DNA of 64,000 nucleotides from Flavisphingomonas formosensis (GTDB taxonomy: Bacteria; Pseudomonadota; Alphaproteobacteria; Sphingomonadales; Sphingomonadaceae), in contig NZ_WRPK01000013.1 of assembly GCF_009755815.1 (NCBI RefSeq), positions 1 to 64,000 on the forward strand. Direction: 5' to 3'. The first letter of the stretch is position 1, and every line of letters begins with the position of its first letter. Under the pieces are notes generated by a model. It saw only the letters and a list, made by a program, of their open reading frames with translations, had not been told where the DNA came from and made no database searches. Made by a program: the position numbers and the translations under genes. This document shows positions 16,750-25,903 of the stretch, piece after piece.

Positions 16750-18170
16750 TGCGTTCGCTGTTCCTTCAGGCGCCCTCGTTCGACGGCTATGACGGAGGAG
16801 CCGGTGCGCGCTACCAGATGAAGCGCGAGGTGCGCTCCTTCTGGTACCCGACCTGGCTCGCGCAGCCCGCGGCGATGGTGCCCGGATCGAAGCTGATCGA
16901 TGCGCCCGCGCACGATCTTTCCTGGGACGACATCAAGCATGAGGCGGACGACCGGGACCTGGTGGTGCTGCACACCTCCACCCCCTCCTTCCGCCAGGAC
17001 GTGCATACCGCCGAGCTGTTGAAGCAGCGCAACCCGGCGCTCAAGATCGGCATGATCGGCGCCAAGGTGGCGGTCGACGCGCAGGGCGCGCTCGAGGCCT
17101 CGCCCGCGGTGGACTTCGTCTGCCGCAACGAATTCGACTTCACGATCAAGGAGATCGCCGAAGGCCGCCCGTGGAGCGAGGTGGACGGCATCAGCTATCG
17201 CAACGAGGCCGGCGAGATCGTCCACAACAAGGACCGCGCGGTGCTGACCGACATGGATCAGCTCCCCTTCGTCTCGCCGATCTACAAGCGCGACCTCACC
17301 ATCGAGAAATATTTCGGCGGCTATCTGAAGCACCCCTATGTGAGCTTCTACACCGGCCGCGGCTGCAAGAGCCATTGCACCTTCTGCCTGTGGCCGCAGA
17401 CCGTGGGCGGCCACAATTACCGCACCCGCTCGATCCCGCATGTGATCGAGGAGGTGAAATATGTGATGCGCGAGATGCCGCAGGTGAAGGAGATCTTCTT
17501 CGACGACGACACGCTGACCGACAACCGGCCGCGCGTCGAGGAGCTGGCCCGCGAGCTCGGCAAGCTCGGCATAACCTGGTCCTGCAACGCCAAGGCCAAT
17601 GTGCCCTATGAGACGCTGAAGGTCATGAAGGAGAATGGCCTGCGCCTCCTCCTCGTCGGCTATGAGAGCGGCAACCAGAAGATCCTGCACAACATCAAGA
17701 AGGGCCTGCGCGTCGATGTCGCGCGGCAGTTCACCAAGGATTGCCACGCGCTCGGCATCGTCATCCACGGCACCTTCATCCTCGGCCTGCCCGGCGAGAC
17801 CGAGGAGACGATCGAGGAAACGATCAACTACGCCAAGGAGATCAACCCGCACACCATCCAGGTGTCGCTGGCAGCGCCCTATCCCGGCACCTTCCTCTAC
17901 AAGCAAGCGACCGAGAATGGCTGGTTCGACGGATCGGACCATCTGCTGACCGACGGCGGCACGCAGATCGCGCAGCTCAGCTATCCGCACCTGCCGGCCA
18001 GCCTGATCTTCGACAAGGTCGAGGAATTCTACAAGCGCTTCTATTTCCGCCCGAGCAAGATCGGCTCGATCGTGATGGAAATGCTGCGCGACTTCGACAT
18101 GATGAAGCGGCGGCTGCGCGAAGGCGTGGAATTCTTCTCCTTCCTGCGCGCGCGCAAAGCGACCACCTGA
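16746..18170 (+). CDS. hpnJ: Radical SAM protein HpnJ (cyclitol ether formation)
   Basis: 474 aa. The N-terminal part (to about 170) is a B12-binding-like domain. The radical SAM motif is C207-x3-C211-x2-C214 (RGCKSHCTFC), with LLVGYESGNQ and HGTFILGLPGETEETIEET further on. HpnJ is assigned to ring contraction of glucosaminyl-BHT into the cyclitol ether. Its start overlaps hpnI (ATGA) and its stop shares one base with hpnK (TGATG), so hpnIJK form a tightly coupled unit. Confidence 0.95.
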   Translation: MMRSLFLQAPSFDGYDGGAGARYQMKREVRSFWYPTWLAQPAAMVPGSKLIDAPAHDLSWDDIKHEADDRDLVVLHTSTPSFRQDVHTAELLKQRNPALKIGMIGAKVAVDAQGALEASPAVDFVCRNEFDFTIKEIAEGRPWSEVDGISYRNEAGEIVHNKDRAVLTDMDQLPFVSPIYKRDLTIEKYFGGYLKHPYVSFYTGRGCKSHCTFCLWPQTVGGHNYRTRSIPHVIEEVKYVMREMPQVKEIFFDDDTLTDNRPRVEELARELGKLGITWSCNAKANVPYETLKVMKENGLRLLLVGYESGNQKILHNIKKGLRVDVARQFTKDCHALGIVIHGTFILGLPGETEETIEETINYAKEINPHTIQVSLAAPYPGTFLYKQATENGWFDGSDHLLTDGGTQIAQLSYPHLPASLIFDKVEEFYKRFYFRPSKIGSIVMEMLRDFDMMKRRLREGVEFFSFLRARKATT

Positions 18171-18982
18171 TGCCCGACCTGGTCGTGACCGCCGACGATT
18201 TCGGCGTGGCGATCGAGGTGAACGAGGCGGTCGAGCTGGCGCATCGCGACGGCATATTGACGGCAGCCAGCCTGATGGTCGCCGGCGAAGCCGCGGACGA
18301 TGCGGTGGCACGCGCCCGGCGGCTGCCGCGGCTCGGCGTGGGGCTGCACCTCGTGCTGGTCGAGGCGAAGCCGGCGCTGCCGCCGGAGGAGGTGCCGGAT
18401 CTCGTCGGGACCGATGGCTGCTTTCGCACCGACATGGCGATGTTGGGTCTGCAGATCGCGATCAACCCCGCCGTGCGCCGCCAGGTGGAGCGGGAGATCG
18501 AGGCGCAGTTCGCCGCCTTCGCGGCGACAGGCCTGGCCTTCGATCATGTCAACGCGCACAAGCATTTCCACGTTCATCCCGTGATCGCCGGCCTGGTGAT
18601 CGCCGCGGCCGCGCGCTACGGGGTGCGCGCGCTGCGCGCGCCGGTGGAACCGGGCCGCCCGAAAGGATCCGGATGGCTCGCCGCACCCTTCGCAAGGATG
18701 CTGCGCAGCCGTGCCCGCCGCCGCGGTCTCCACGCCCCGGACCAGGTCTATGGCCTGGCGGCGAGCGGACATATGGATGCCGGCCAGATCTGCGCGGCCG
18801 CCGCTGCGCTGCCCGAGGGGCTCAGCGAACTCTACCTCCATCCCGCAACGCGCGACGATTTCGCCGGCCACGGCCCGGCCTACCGCCATCAGCAGGAGCT
18901 TGCCGGCCTGCTCGATCCCGCCGCCCGCGCGGCCCTCGCCCGGCGCGGCGTACGGCTTGGCAGCTTCACCGATCTTGTTTGA
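18170..18982 (+). CDS. hpnK: Hopanoid sugar deacetylase HpnK (YdjC/ChbG fold)
   Basis: 270 aa from the ATG at 18170. YdjC-family metal-site motifs are present: TADDFGVAIEVNEAV, GVGLHLVLVE, and FDHVNAHKHFHVHP, which carries the HxHxH-type ligands. HpnK removes the acetyl group from N-acetylglucosaminyl-BHT before HpnJ acts. Starts earlier in the same frame lie inside hpnJ and are rejected. Confidence 0.94.
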   Translation: MPDLVVTADDFGVAIEVNEAVELAHRDGILTAASLMVAGEAADDAVARARRLPRLGVGLHLVLVEAKPALPPEEVPDLVGTDGCFRTDMAMLGLQIAINPAVRRQVEREIEAQFAAFAATGLAFDHVNAHKHFHVHPVIAGLVIAAAARYGVRALRAPVEPGRPKGSGWLAAPFARMLRSRARRRGLHAPDQVYGLAASGHMDAGQICAAAAALPEGLSELYLHPATRDDFAGHGPAYRHQQELAGLLDPAARAALARRGVRLGSFTDLV

Positions 18983-18991
18983 GAGCGTATC

Positions 18992-19903
18992 ATGACTGAT
19001 GCCTTCCCCTTCTCCGCGGTGGACAGCGCCACCGCGCTTCCCAACGGAGAGGCGCCGGCCCCATTGGGATCCGACGCGCACAAGCGGCTGTTCTGTCGCA
19101 CGCTGCTGGACACGCACGATCCCTATCGCCCGGCGGTGATCGACTGGCCGAAGCTCGACGAGGAAACCCGCGGCAAGATCGTCTCGCTGCCGATCTGGGA
19201 CATGGCGGTGGCCACCGAGGGGCGCGCCGGCATCAATGTCGGCACCTATGGCGAGGAGATGGCCGATCCGCTGCTGCGCGAGGCTATCGCGCTCGACGCC
19301 TATGAGGAGCGCCGCCACAAGACGGTGCTATCCCACATGGTAGCGGCCTATGGCATCGAGCTAGCGCCCGAGCCGCCCTATCCGAGGCCCCGCGATCCGG
19401 AGTGGGCGTTCATGCGCACCGGCTATTCGGAGTGCATCGACAGCTTCTTCGGCTTCGGCCTGTTCAAGATCGCCAAGGATTCGGGCTTCTTCCCGCCCGA
19501 GCTGGTCGATACGTTCGAGCCCGTGATGCGCGAGGAGGGACGCCACATCCTGTTCTTCGTGAACTGGGTCGCCTGGTGGCGGCGGACCATGCCCTGGTGG
19601 CGGCGGCCCTGGTTCGAATTGAAGGTGATCGCCGTATGGTTCTTCCTTATCTGGGAACGAATCGATATGGCCAAGGGCATGGGGGACAACAGCAAGGCGC
19701 AGGAGAACAACTTCACGCTCAACGGCTCGAAGGAGCTCGGCGTCGAGATCAGCTTCCCCGAGCTTGCCCGCATCTGCCTTGCCGAGAATGACCGACGGCT
19801 GGCGCCCTATGACAAACGGCTGATCCGGCCGCGCTTCGTACCGGCGATGATGCGGCTCGCGCTGCGTTTCGCCGGCGGCAAGAAGGCAGGAGCCAGCGCC
19901 TGA
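18992..19903 (+). CDS. Ferritin-like di-iron protein encoded within the hopanoid operon
   Basis: 303 aa, ten bases after hpnK. Two ExxH pairs are spaced as in ferritin-like di-iron carboxylate proteins: ERRH (in DAYEERRHKTVLSHM, about residue 108) and EGRH (in VMREEGRHILFF, about residue 183), with additional helical Glu (GEEMADPLLREA; YSECIDSFFG). A hydrophobic stretch (ELKVIAVWFFLIWERID, about 210-225) suggests membrane contact. Di-iron proteins of this form include oxygenases, desaturases and hydroxylases, so hopanoid oxidation is possible but not shown. It couples to hpnL through a CTGA overlap. Confidence 0.75.
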   Translation: MTDAFPFSAVDSATALPNGEAPAPLGSDAHKRLFCRTLLDTHDPYRPAVIDWPKLDEETRGKIVSLPIWDMAVATEGRAGINVGTYGEEMADPLLREAIALDAYEERRHKTVLSHMVAAYGIELAPEPPYPRPRDPEWAFMRTGYSECIDSFFGFGLFKIAKDSGFFPPELVDTFEPVMREEGRHILFFVNWVAWWRRTMPWWRRPWFELKVIAVWFFLIWERIDMAKGMGDNSKAQENNFTLNGSKELGVEISFPELARICLAENDRRLAPYDKRLIRPRFVPAMMRLALRFAGGKKAGASA

Positions 19904-20904
19904 AGACCACCGCCCGGCTCGGCCTGCTGCTCGCGACCCTGATCGGCTTTGCTGCTGCGATCTGGGCGATCGGCGCGACTGGCCTCGATAATATTCTGGA
20001 TGTCAGTCGGCGTATCGGCCTGGGCGGCTTCCTTCTCTATTATCTCTATTCGCTCGGCGTGTTCGTGCTGCTCGGCGCGGCGTGGCTGGTTTCGGCACCG
20101 GACGAACCGGCCCGGCGACTGGGATTGTTCACCCGCGCACGATTGTTGCGCGAGGCCGCGGCCGACCTGCTGCCCTTCTCGCAGATCGGCGGCATTGCCC
20201 TCAGCGCCTGGCTGATCGTCGGCGGCGGCGTGCCGACGCCGCGCGTCTATGCCTCGCTGATCGTCGACATGACGACCGAGCTGGCCAGCCAGCTGGTTTT
20301 CACCCTGCTCGGCATCGCGCTGTTCCTCTCGATCCTGGCGGCGGGATCGCATGCCGCATCCATCCGCCCGCTGATCCTCGGCGGCATCGCGATGATTACG
20401 GCGCTTACCGTGCTGTTCCTCGTCGCGCAGCGGTTCGCGCTCCGTATCGCGCAACGGCTGGCGCAGCATCTCCTGCCGGATTCGGCCGGCACGGTGGCCG
20501 GCATCGGGACGGAACTGCAGCGCATCTATGCACGGCGCCGGCGTGTCGCGGCCGCATTCCTGCTCAACCTCGCGAGTTGGATCGCCAGTGCAGCCGGCGC
20601 CTGGATCGCGCTCAGGCTGATGGGCCTCCATCTCTCCTTCTGGACGGTGCTGGCGCTGGAGAGCCTGATCTTCACACTGCGCAGCGTCGCCTTCGCGATT
20701 CCCGGCGGGATCGGCGTGCAGGAAGCGGCCTATGCGCTGGCCGGGCCGCTGCTCGGCATCTCGCCCGAAGCCGCCCTCGCCCTCGCCCTCGCCAAGCGTG
20801 CGCGCGATCTGGCGGTCGCGGTGCCGACACTTGCCATCTGGCAAATTGCGGAGAGCCACAGACTGGCCGTCTCCCTGCGGCAGCGCCGGCGAACCGGCGC
20901 CTGA
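19900..20904 (+). CDS. hpnL: Hopanoid-associated membrane protein HpnL (LPG-synthase TM family), CTG start
   Basis: 334 aa if read from CTG at 19900. No ATG, GTG or TTG exists in frame between the preceding gene and residue 54; CAGGAG at 19887-19892 is seven bases upstream of the CTG, and this start gives the standard HpnL N-terminus (KTTARLGLLLATLIGF). Eight or so membrane helices follow, with the family's PGGIGVQEAAYALAGPLLG motif near the end. A GTG at 20059 would remove the first two helices. HpnL belongs with the lysylphosphatidylglycerol-synthetase membrane region family; its role in hopanoid handling is unknown. Confidence 0.88.
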   Translation: MKTTARLGLLLATLIGFAAAIWAIGATGLDNILDVSRRIGLGGFLLYYLYSLGVFVLLGAAWLVSAPDEPARRLGLFTRARLLREAAADLLPFSQIGGIALSAWLIVGGGVPTPRVYASLIVDMTTELASQLVFTLLGIALFLSILAAGSHAASIRPLILGGIAMITALTVLFLVAQRFALRIAQRLAQHLLPDSAGTVAGIGTELQRIYARRRRVAAAFLLNLASWIASAAGAWIALRLMGLHLSFWTVLALESLIFTLRSVAFAIPGGIGVQEAAYALAGPLLGISPEAALALALAKRARDLAVAVPTLAIWQIAESHRLAVSLRQRRRTGA

Positions 20905-21129
20905 TCGGCCGGCTTCGGAGCCCGACGGGCTGCCAGGGAAAAAGCGACAGCTGACGCAATCGAGACATCGATGCCGGCCGGAATCGCGAATTCAAACAAA
21001 CTAAGCGTTGCCAAGCCCCCGATTCCGAATCATATTTAATGTTAGGAGTGACCGACGTTTTTTGCGGAACATTCCAGTCAAACCGGCACGCAAAACAATA
21101 ACGGCCGGGTGAGAAGAGAGAGGGGATCG

Positions 21130-23517
21130 ATGATGAGGCGTCGTCTGCACGGCGCGTCCATGACGAAGTTCATGGCGTGCGGATCGGTTATTGCATTCAC
21201 GGCATTTGCAGCTTTTCCGGCCTTTGCCCAATCGGGCGCTCCGCAGCAGGGGCTCGAGGATATCGTCGTCACCGCGCAGAAGCGCGAGGAAAGCCTGCAG
21301 AAGGTGCCGATCTCGATCACCGCGGTCTCGACGGCGACCATCCAGAACGCGCGCATCACCAACGTACGCAACCTGACGTCGATCGCGCCCAACCTCTATG
21401 TCACCCAGCAGGGTGGCGGTTCACAGATTCCGGCCTATTCGATCCGCGGCGTGCTCGCCGCCAACGCCTCGCCGGGCGCCGACAATGGCGTCTCGCTCTA
21501 TGTCGACGGCGTCTACATCGCCCGTATCAACGGGTCGCTATTCGACATGGCGGACATCGCGCGGATCGAAGTACTGAAAGGCCCGCAGGGCACGGTGTTC
21601 GGCCGCAACGCCACCGGCGGCGCGATCAGCATCATCACGCATGATCCCACCGGCAAGTTCGGCATCCGCCAGGAACTGAGCGCGGGCAATTACCGCCAGT
21701 TCCGTTCGAAGACGCGTATAGACCTGCCCGCCTTCGGCCCTTTTGCGGCCACGGTGAGCTATTTCCACGACCAGCGGCGCGGCGATATCCGCAATCTGGG
21801 CGCCGGCACGACCTGGGACTACAGCACGAACACCAACGGCCAGTTCAAGACGGTCACCTCGCCCAAATATCTCGGCAGCACCAACACCGATGGGGTGCAG
21901 GCGAAGCTGAAGTTCGACAATGACGGCCCCATCACGGCCACCTACAAGTTCGACTATACCGACCAGCACTACACCTCGCTAGGCGTGAGCGTGCTGGGCT
22001 TCGGCACGGCATATAGCGGACTGCTGGGGCTGCTTTATTCGAGTCAGCCTTCTTCCTCCGTGCTCGGACCGATCACCGGCAAGCGGCCCAAAGCAGTCAA
22101 CAACTGGTATGCGGCGCCCGGCCATGTCAAAAACTGGGGCCATACCTTCACTGCCAACTGGCGGGTGAGCGATGTCGTCACGCTCAAGAACATCTTTGCC
22201 TATCGCAAGAACACGACCGACGATTATACCCAGATCGACGGTGCGGGCGGACTGGTCGCCACGGCTCCGTTCCTGACGGCGCTCGGCGTTCCCGCCGCAG
22301 CGCAGCCCTATCTGATCGGCTCGCCCTTCACCATCCTGGGGGTCAACGTCTACGGCCAGGAACATACTTGGAGCGACGAACTACAGCTCAACATCACCAA
22401 TGACTTCTTCAGCGTCACGAGCGGGCTCTATTATTTCCAGCAGAGCGTCGACACGGGCGGCCATGGCGTGAAGCAGATCCCGTCCTTCCAATTCTCGCCG
22501 GGCTTCGTCGTGCCGGGGCCGATCGTGCCGCCCTCCACGCTGCGCGCCAAATCCTATGCGGCCTATCTGCAGGCGACCTTTCACCTGACCGACCAGCTCG
22601 ACTTCGTCGGCGGCGGCCGTATCACGAAGGATATCAAGAACGGCACCGACGTGACCGGCGGCGTAGATCCCTCGACCGGGGCCTTTCCGACCTTCTCCTA
22701 TCGCAACAGCAAGCCGACCTGGCTGGTGGGGCTCAACTATCAGGCCACGCCGAACATCCTCACCTATGTGAAGGCGAGCACCGGCTTCATCTCGGGCGGG
22801 CGCCTCGGCGGCCTCAGCTACGAGCCGGAATCGGCGCAGTCCTATGAAGGCGGCATCAAGGCGGACCTGCTCAACCGGCGGCTGCGCGCGAATCTCGCCG
22901 GTTTCTATGTCGACTATACCAACCTGCAATTTCCCTTCCTGGGCTCGACGGGCGGCCTCGGCTATCTGAATGCCGGCAAGTCGCGCGCGTGGGGCGGTGA
23001 GCTGGAGCTCACCTATCTTCCGGTCAACGGGCTGACGCTGCAGGCCAATCTCGGCTACACCAACTTCAAATATACCGAAGTGGCCCCGTCCGTGCTGGCC
23101 GGCCGGCCGCTCAGCCAATTCTATCCGTCGATCCGCCCGAAAGTGACCGCGTCGGGCGTGGTTCAATATGAATCGGAACCGATCGTCTTCGGTGCCCGCC
23201 TGCTCGCGCGCGTCGAAGGCAATTATCGCAGCAAATATTATCTCAACCAGGCGATTCCGAGCGCAGCCGAACAAGCCGCCAATCCGCAGACGGCACGTCT
23301 CGCCGGATTTCTCGTATCGCCGGCCACCTTCCTGCTCAACGGCCGGCTCGGCCTGACGGAGATTCCGATCGCCAATACCAAGGCCCAGATCGCGCTGTGG
23401 GGCCGCAACCTCACCAACCGCAAGGAAATCACCCACGTATCCAACCTGACGGTGATCTATTCGGGCTCGTACGAACCAGCCCGCACCTACGGCATCGATT
23501 TCAATTTCGAATTCTGA
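21130..23517 (+). CDS. TonB-dependent outer-membrane receptor
   Basis: 795 aa from ATG 21130 (AGAGAGGGG upstream). The signal peptide ends at AFAQS. The TonB box/plug region has LEDIVVTAQKREESLQKVPISITAVS, GVYIARINGSLFDMADIARIEVLKGPQGTVFGRNATGGAI, and the C-terminal beta-barrel ends in an aromatic residue (DFNFEF). Sphingomonads have many such receptors; the substrate cannot be read from sequence. A 225-bp AT-richer gap separates it from hpnL, so it is likely independently transcribed. Confidence 0.93.
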   Translation: MMRRRLHGASMTKFMACGSVIAFTAFAAFPAFAQSGAPQQGLEDIVVTAQKREESLQKVPISITAVSTATIQNARITNVRNLTSIAPNLYVTQQGGGSQIPAYSIRGVLAANASPGADNGVSLYVDGVYIARINGSLFDMADIARIEVLKGPQGTVFGRNATGGAISIITHDPTGKFGIRQELSAGNYRQFRSKTRIDLPAFGPFAATVSYFHDQRRGDIRNLGAGTTWDYSTNTNGQFKTVTSPKYLGSTNTDGVQAKLKFDNDGPITATYKFDYTDQHYTSLGVSVLGFGTAYSGLLGLLYSSQPSSSVLGPITGKRPKAVNNWYAAPGHVKNWGHTFTANWRVSDVVTLKNIFAYRKNTTDDYTQIDGAGGLVATAPFLTALGVPAAAQPYLIGSPFTILGVNVYGQEHTWSDELQLNITNDFFSVTSGLYYFQQSVDTGGHGVKQIPSFQFSPGFVVPGPIVPPSTLRAKSYAAYLQATFHLTDQLDFVGGGRITKDIKNGTDVTGGVDPSTGAFPTFSYRNSKPTWLVGLNYQATPNILTYVKASTGFISGGRLGGLSYEPESAQSYEGGIKADLLNRRLRANLAGFYVDYTNLQFPFLGSTGGLGYLNAGKSRAWGGELELTYLPVNGLTLQANLGYTNFKYTEVAPSVLAGRPLSQFYPSIRPKVTASGVVQYESEPIVFGARLLARVEGNYRSKYYLNQAIPSAAEQAANPQTARLAGFLVSPATFLLNGRLGLTEIPIANTKAQIALWGRNLTNRKEITHVSNLTVIYSGSYEPARTYGIDFNFEF

Positions 23518-23526
23518 TCGACAGTA

Positions 23527-23561
23527 AAGCGGGCGATCCGATCACATCGGACCGCCCGCTT
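23527..23561 (+). terminator. Hairpin terminator after the TonB receptor
   Basis: AAGCGGGC-GA-TCCGAT, a CAC loop, then ATCGGA-CC-GCCCGCTT form a 16-bp stem with one two-base internal mismatch, nine bases after the stop. The U-run is weak (TTCC), so termination efficiency is unsure. Confidence 0.65.
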
Positions 23562-23874
23562 CCTCCCAGGCTTTCCGGCAAAGGCTCGACGCGGAAGCGC
23601 GCAGCCAAACATCCTTCTGCAAATGCTCATCGCCGAGTAACGTATCTCGAGCGCCGCTCGCGACCATCCGCCGAGATCCGGAATGGCAGCAGATCGCTTC
23701 TGGCCCTTAGCTCTTTCCAGCCATTTTGGGCGCGGCGGGATCGCCGCCCTTTCCATTCGCGATCGACACCAATGTGACGGCGAGGCCGAACAGACTGTGC
23801 GACGAACGTGCAACTCATGCACCGCCGATGAGCAGTGGCTCCCATCTGGCTCCAGAGTAAATGTCTTTGCGGCC
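23562..23874. other. Intergenic stretch with no supported gene
   Basis: About 310 bp between the terminator and the repeat at 23875. Short open frames exist on both strands but none has a homologue-like motif, a Shine-Dalgarno sequence or a hydrophobic segment. It probably holds the promoter of the ABC transporter gene; no convincing -35/-10 pair was identified. Confidence 0.4.
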
Positions 23875-23919
23875 GCATCGTTGCTGCGGGAAACCGGTTC
23901 CCACTTTTCCGCACGATGC
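23875..23919. repeat. Small palindromic repeat upstream of the ABC transporter
   Basis: Arms GCATCGT (23875-23881) and ACGATGC (23913-23919) enclose a nested GGGAA-ACCGG-TTCCC hairpin and a CACTTTTCC spacer. The motif of 'AAAAGTGGGAACCGGTTT' flanked by a GCATCGT palindrome is a common dispersed form in alphaproteobacterial genomes. It ends 14 bases before the next start codon. Confidence 0.55.
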
Positions 23920-23933
23920 TCTAGCGTCGTTTC

Positions 23934-25697
23934 GTGACGACCGGCCCCATTCATCCGCAACGCGACTCGAACGCCAGGCTCCGCAACGCGGTCCGGGGCT
24001 TCCTCGGCCACATCCTGCGCTTCGAGCGGGGACGGCTGGCTCGCATGATCCTGCTCTCCACCGCCGGCGCCATCGCCGAGGCGGCCGGGCTGATGCTGCT
24101 CCTGCCGCTGCTGCATCTGCTCGGCATCTCGGATCGGTCCGCCGCCCGTTATTTCGGCATTGCATTCACTCTGGAGGCGGGCCTCGTCCTCTATCTCGCG
24201 ATCATCGTGGCGGCCGCGCTTGTCATGCGATCGCGTACCATCGCCACCATCGCGCTTCGCATACGACTGGTCGATGATTTCCGGCGCGATCTCCATGCCG
24301 CCCTCCTGAAGATGAGCTGGACCGGTTTCCAGCGGCTACAGGGCACGACCGTCACCCATGTGATGACCATGGAGGTCAGCCGCCTCGGCTCGGCGGTCGA
24401 TTGCCTGACGCAGCTCGCAACCGCCGGCGTGCTGATCCCGTTGCTGCTGGCGGTCGCGATCGGGCTCTCCCCGGCGATGACGCTCCTGACCCTGCTGATC
24501 GCCGGCGCGATCACGCTCCTGTCCCTGCCGCTCAACCGGCAAGCCTTCACGCTGGGCCAAGCCACGGGCGAGGCGATGCGCGACCTGCATGCCTCGATCG
24601 TCGACGATGTCTCCGGCCTGCGCCTGATCAAGAGCTTCGGCGCGGAAGAGGAGCGCCAGCGTCGTTTCGATAGGCGGCAGGAGGCCGCGCGGACCCGGCA
24701 GCTGGCCTTCGTCGCCTCCACCGCGACCAGCAATGCCGCGATCCGGACGGCAGGTGCGATCTGCGCGGTGCTGGGGCTGGTGGTGGCGGTGCGCCTGTTC
24801 GCCATGGGCCTGGCCGCGGCGGTGGTGTTCGTCGCGGCATTCGGACGGCTGATGATGGCGGCGTTGCGCATTCAGGAATCCTGGCGGCGGCTGCTCAACG
24901 CATTGCCCGGCTTCGTCGCTGTGGACGAGATGCTCGCGCTGTGCCGGGCGGAAGCGGAACCGCATCAGGCCACCTTTCCCGTCGCAGGCGCACCGGGGCT
25001 ACGCCTGCTTTCCGTCAGCGCGCAGCACGGTACCGGCCATTCCCCAGCGCTGCACGGCGTGAGCGTCACCATCCCGGCCGGCCGGATCACCGCGGTGGTC
25101 GGCCCATCCGGTGCCGGCAAATCGACCCTCGCCGATATCGTGCTGGGCCTCGCCGAGCCAATATCGGGCCACATCTATGTCGGCGATCTGCCTTTGACAG
25201 AGGAGAATCGCGCCGGCTGGCGGAGGCATGTCGGCTATGTGCCGCAGGATGCCTTCCTGTTCTGCGAGAGCATCGCAGGCAATCTGCGTATCGCGTCCCC
25301 TTCGGCGCGGGACGAACAGCTCTGGACGGCGTTGAACCGTGCCGGCGCGGCGGAGGTGGTGCGGCGCCTTCCCGAGGGCCTCGATACGATCGTCGGCGAC
25401 CGCGGATCGCGGCTGTCGGGGGGAGAAAGGCAGCGTCTGACGATCGCGCGCGCTCTGCTTCGCAATCCCAGCATGCTGGTGCTCGACGAACCGACGAGCG
25501 GCCTGGACGAGGAGAATGAGCGCGGCGTACTGCAGACGCTGGCTGGCCTGCGGAACAGGGTGACGATCCTGCTGATCACCCACCGCCCCTCCACCCTGCG
25601 TCATGCCGATCACATCATAGTGATGGACGAGGGCCGCGCCGTGGACGGAGTGCCGCCGCCCGAGCTTGCGCACTCCGCGGCCCTGCCCTCGCCCTGA
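23934..25697 (+). CDS. ABC exporter, fused membrane and ATPase domains
   Basis: 587 aa, GTG start. The membrane domain (about residues 35-330) has paired long helices. The ATPase domain shows Walker A GPSGAGKST (about 390), Q-loop VPQDAFLF, signature LSGGERQR (about 494), Walker B MLVLDEPTSGLD (about 515) and H-loop ITHRPS. This is a half-size ABCB/MsbA-like exporter that would work as a homodimer. No substrate gene is adjacent. The gene starts 14 bases after a palindromic repeat. Confidence 0.93.
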   Translation: MTTGPIHPQRDSNARLRNAVRGFLGHILRFERGRLARMILLSTAGAIAEAAGLMLLLPLLHLLGISDRSAARYFGIAFTLEAGLVLYLAIIVAAALVMRSRTIATIALRIRLVDDFRRDLHAALLKMSWTGFQRLQGTTVTHVMTMEVSRLGSAVDCLTQLATAGVLIPLLLAVAIGLSPAMTLLTLLIAGAITLLSLPLNRQAFTLGQATGEAMRDLHASIVDDVSGLRLIKSFGAEEERQRRFDRRQEAARTRQLAFVASTATSNAAIRTAGAICAVLGLVVAVRLFAMGLAAAVVFVAAFGRLMMAALRIQESWRRLLNALPGFVAVDEMLALCRAEAEPHQATFPVAGAPGLRLLSVSAQHGTGHSPALHGVSVTIPAGRITAVVGPSGAGKSTLADIVLGLAEPISGHIYVGDLPLTEENRAGWRRHVGYVPQDAFLFCESIAGNLRIASPSARDEQLWTALNRAGAAEVVRRLPEGLDTIVGDRGSRLSGGERQRLTIARALLRNPSMLVLDEPTSGLDEENERGVLQTLAGLRNRVTILLITHRPSTLRHADHIIVMDEGRAVDGVPPPELAHSAALPSP

Positions 25698-25903
25698 CCT
25701 TTTCTCCGAGGGGCGGCACGCCGCGTCCGGTCATCCGCGCGAGGCGAGACCGTTCTTGGCTGCCGGATCGGCGCCTATCCGACATATGCAGGTTACGAGA
25801 ATATGGACGATATGTAATTTTGCGAGTCGTAGACGTTCATCAATCCATCAGAATGGTGATCTTAAATATAGATCCGCGTGAGGGCTGATGATTGGAGTAC
25901 ATC

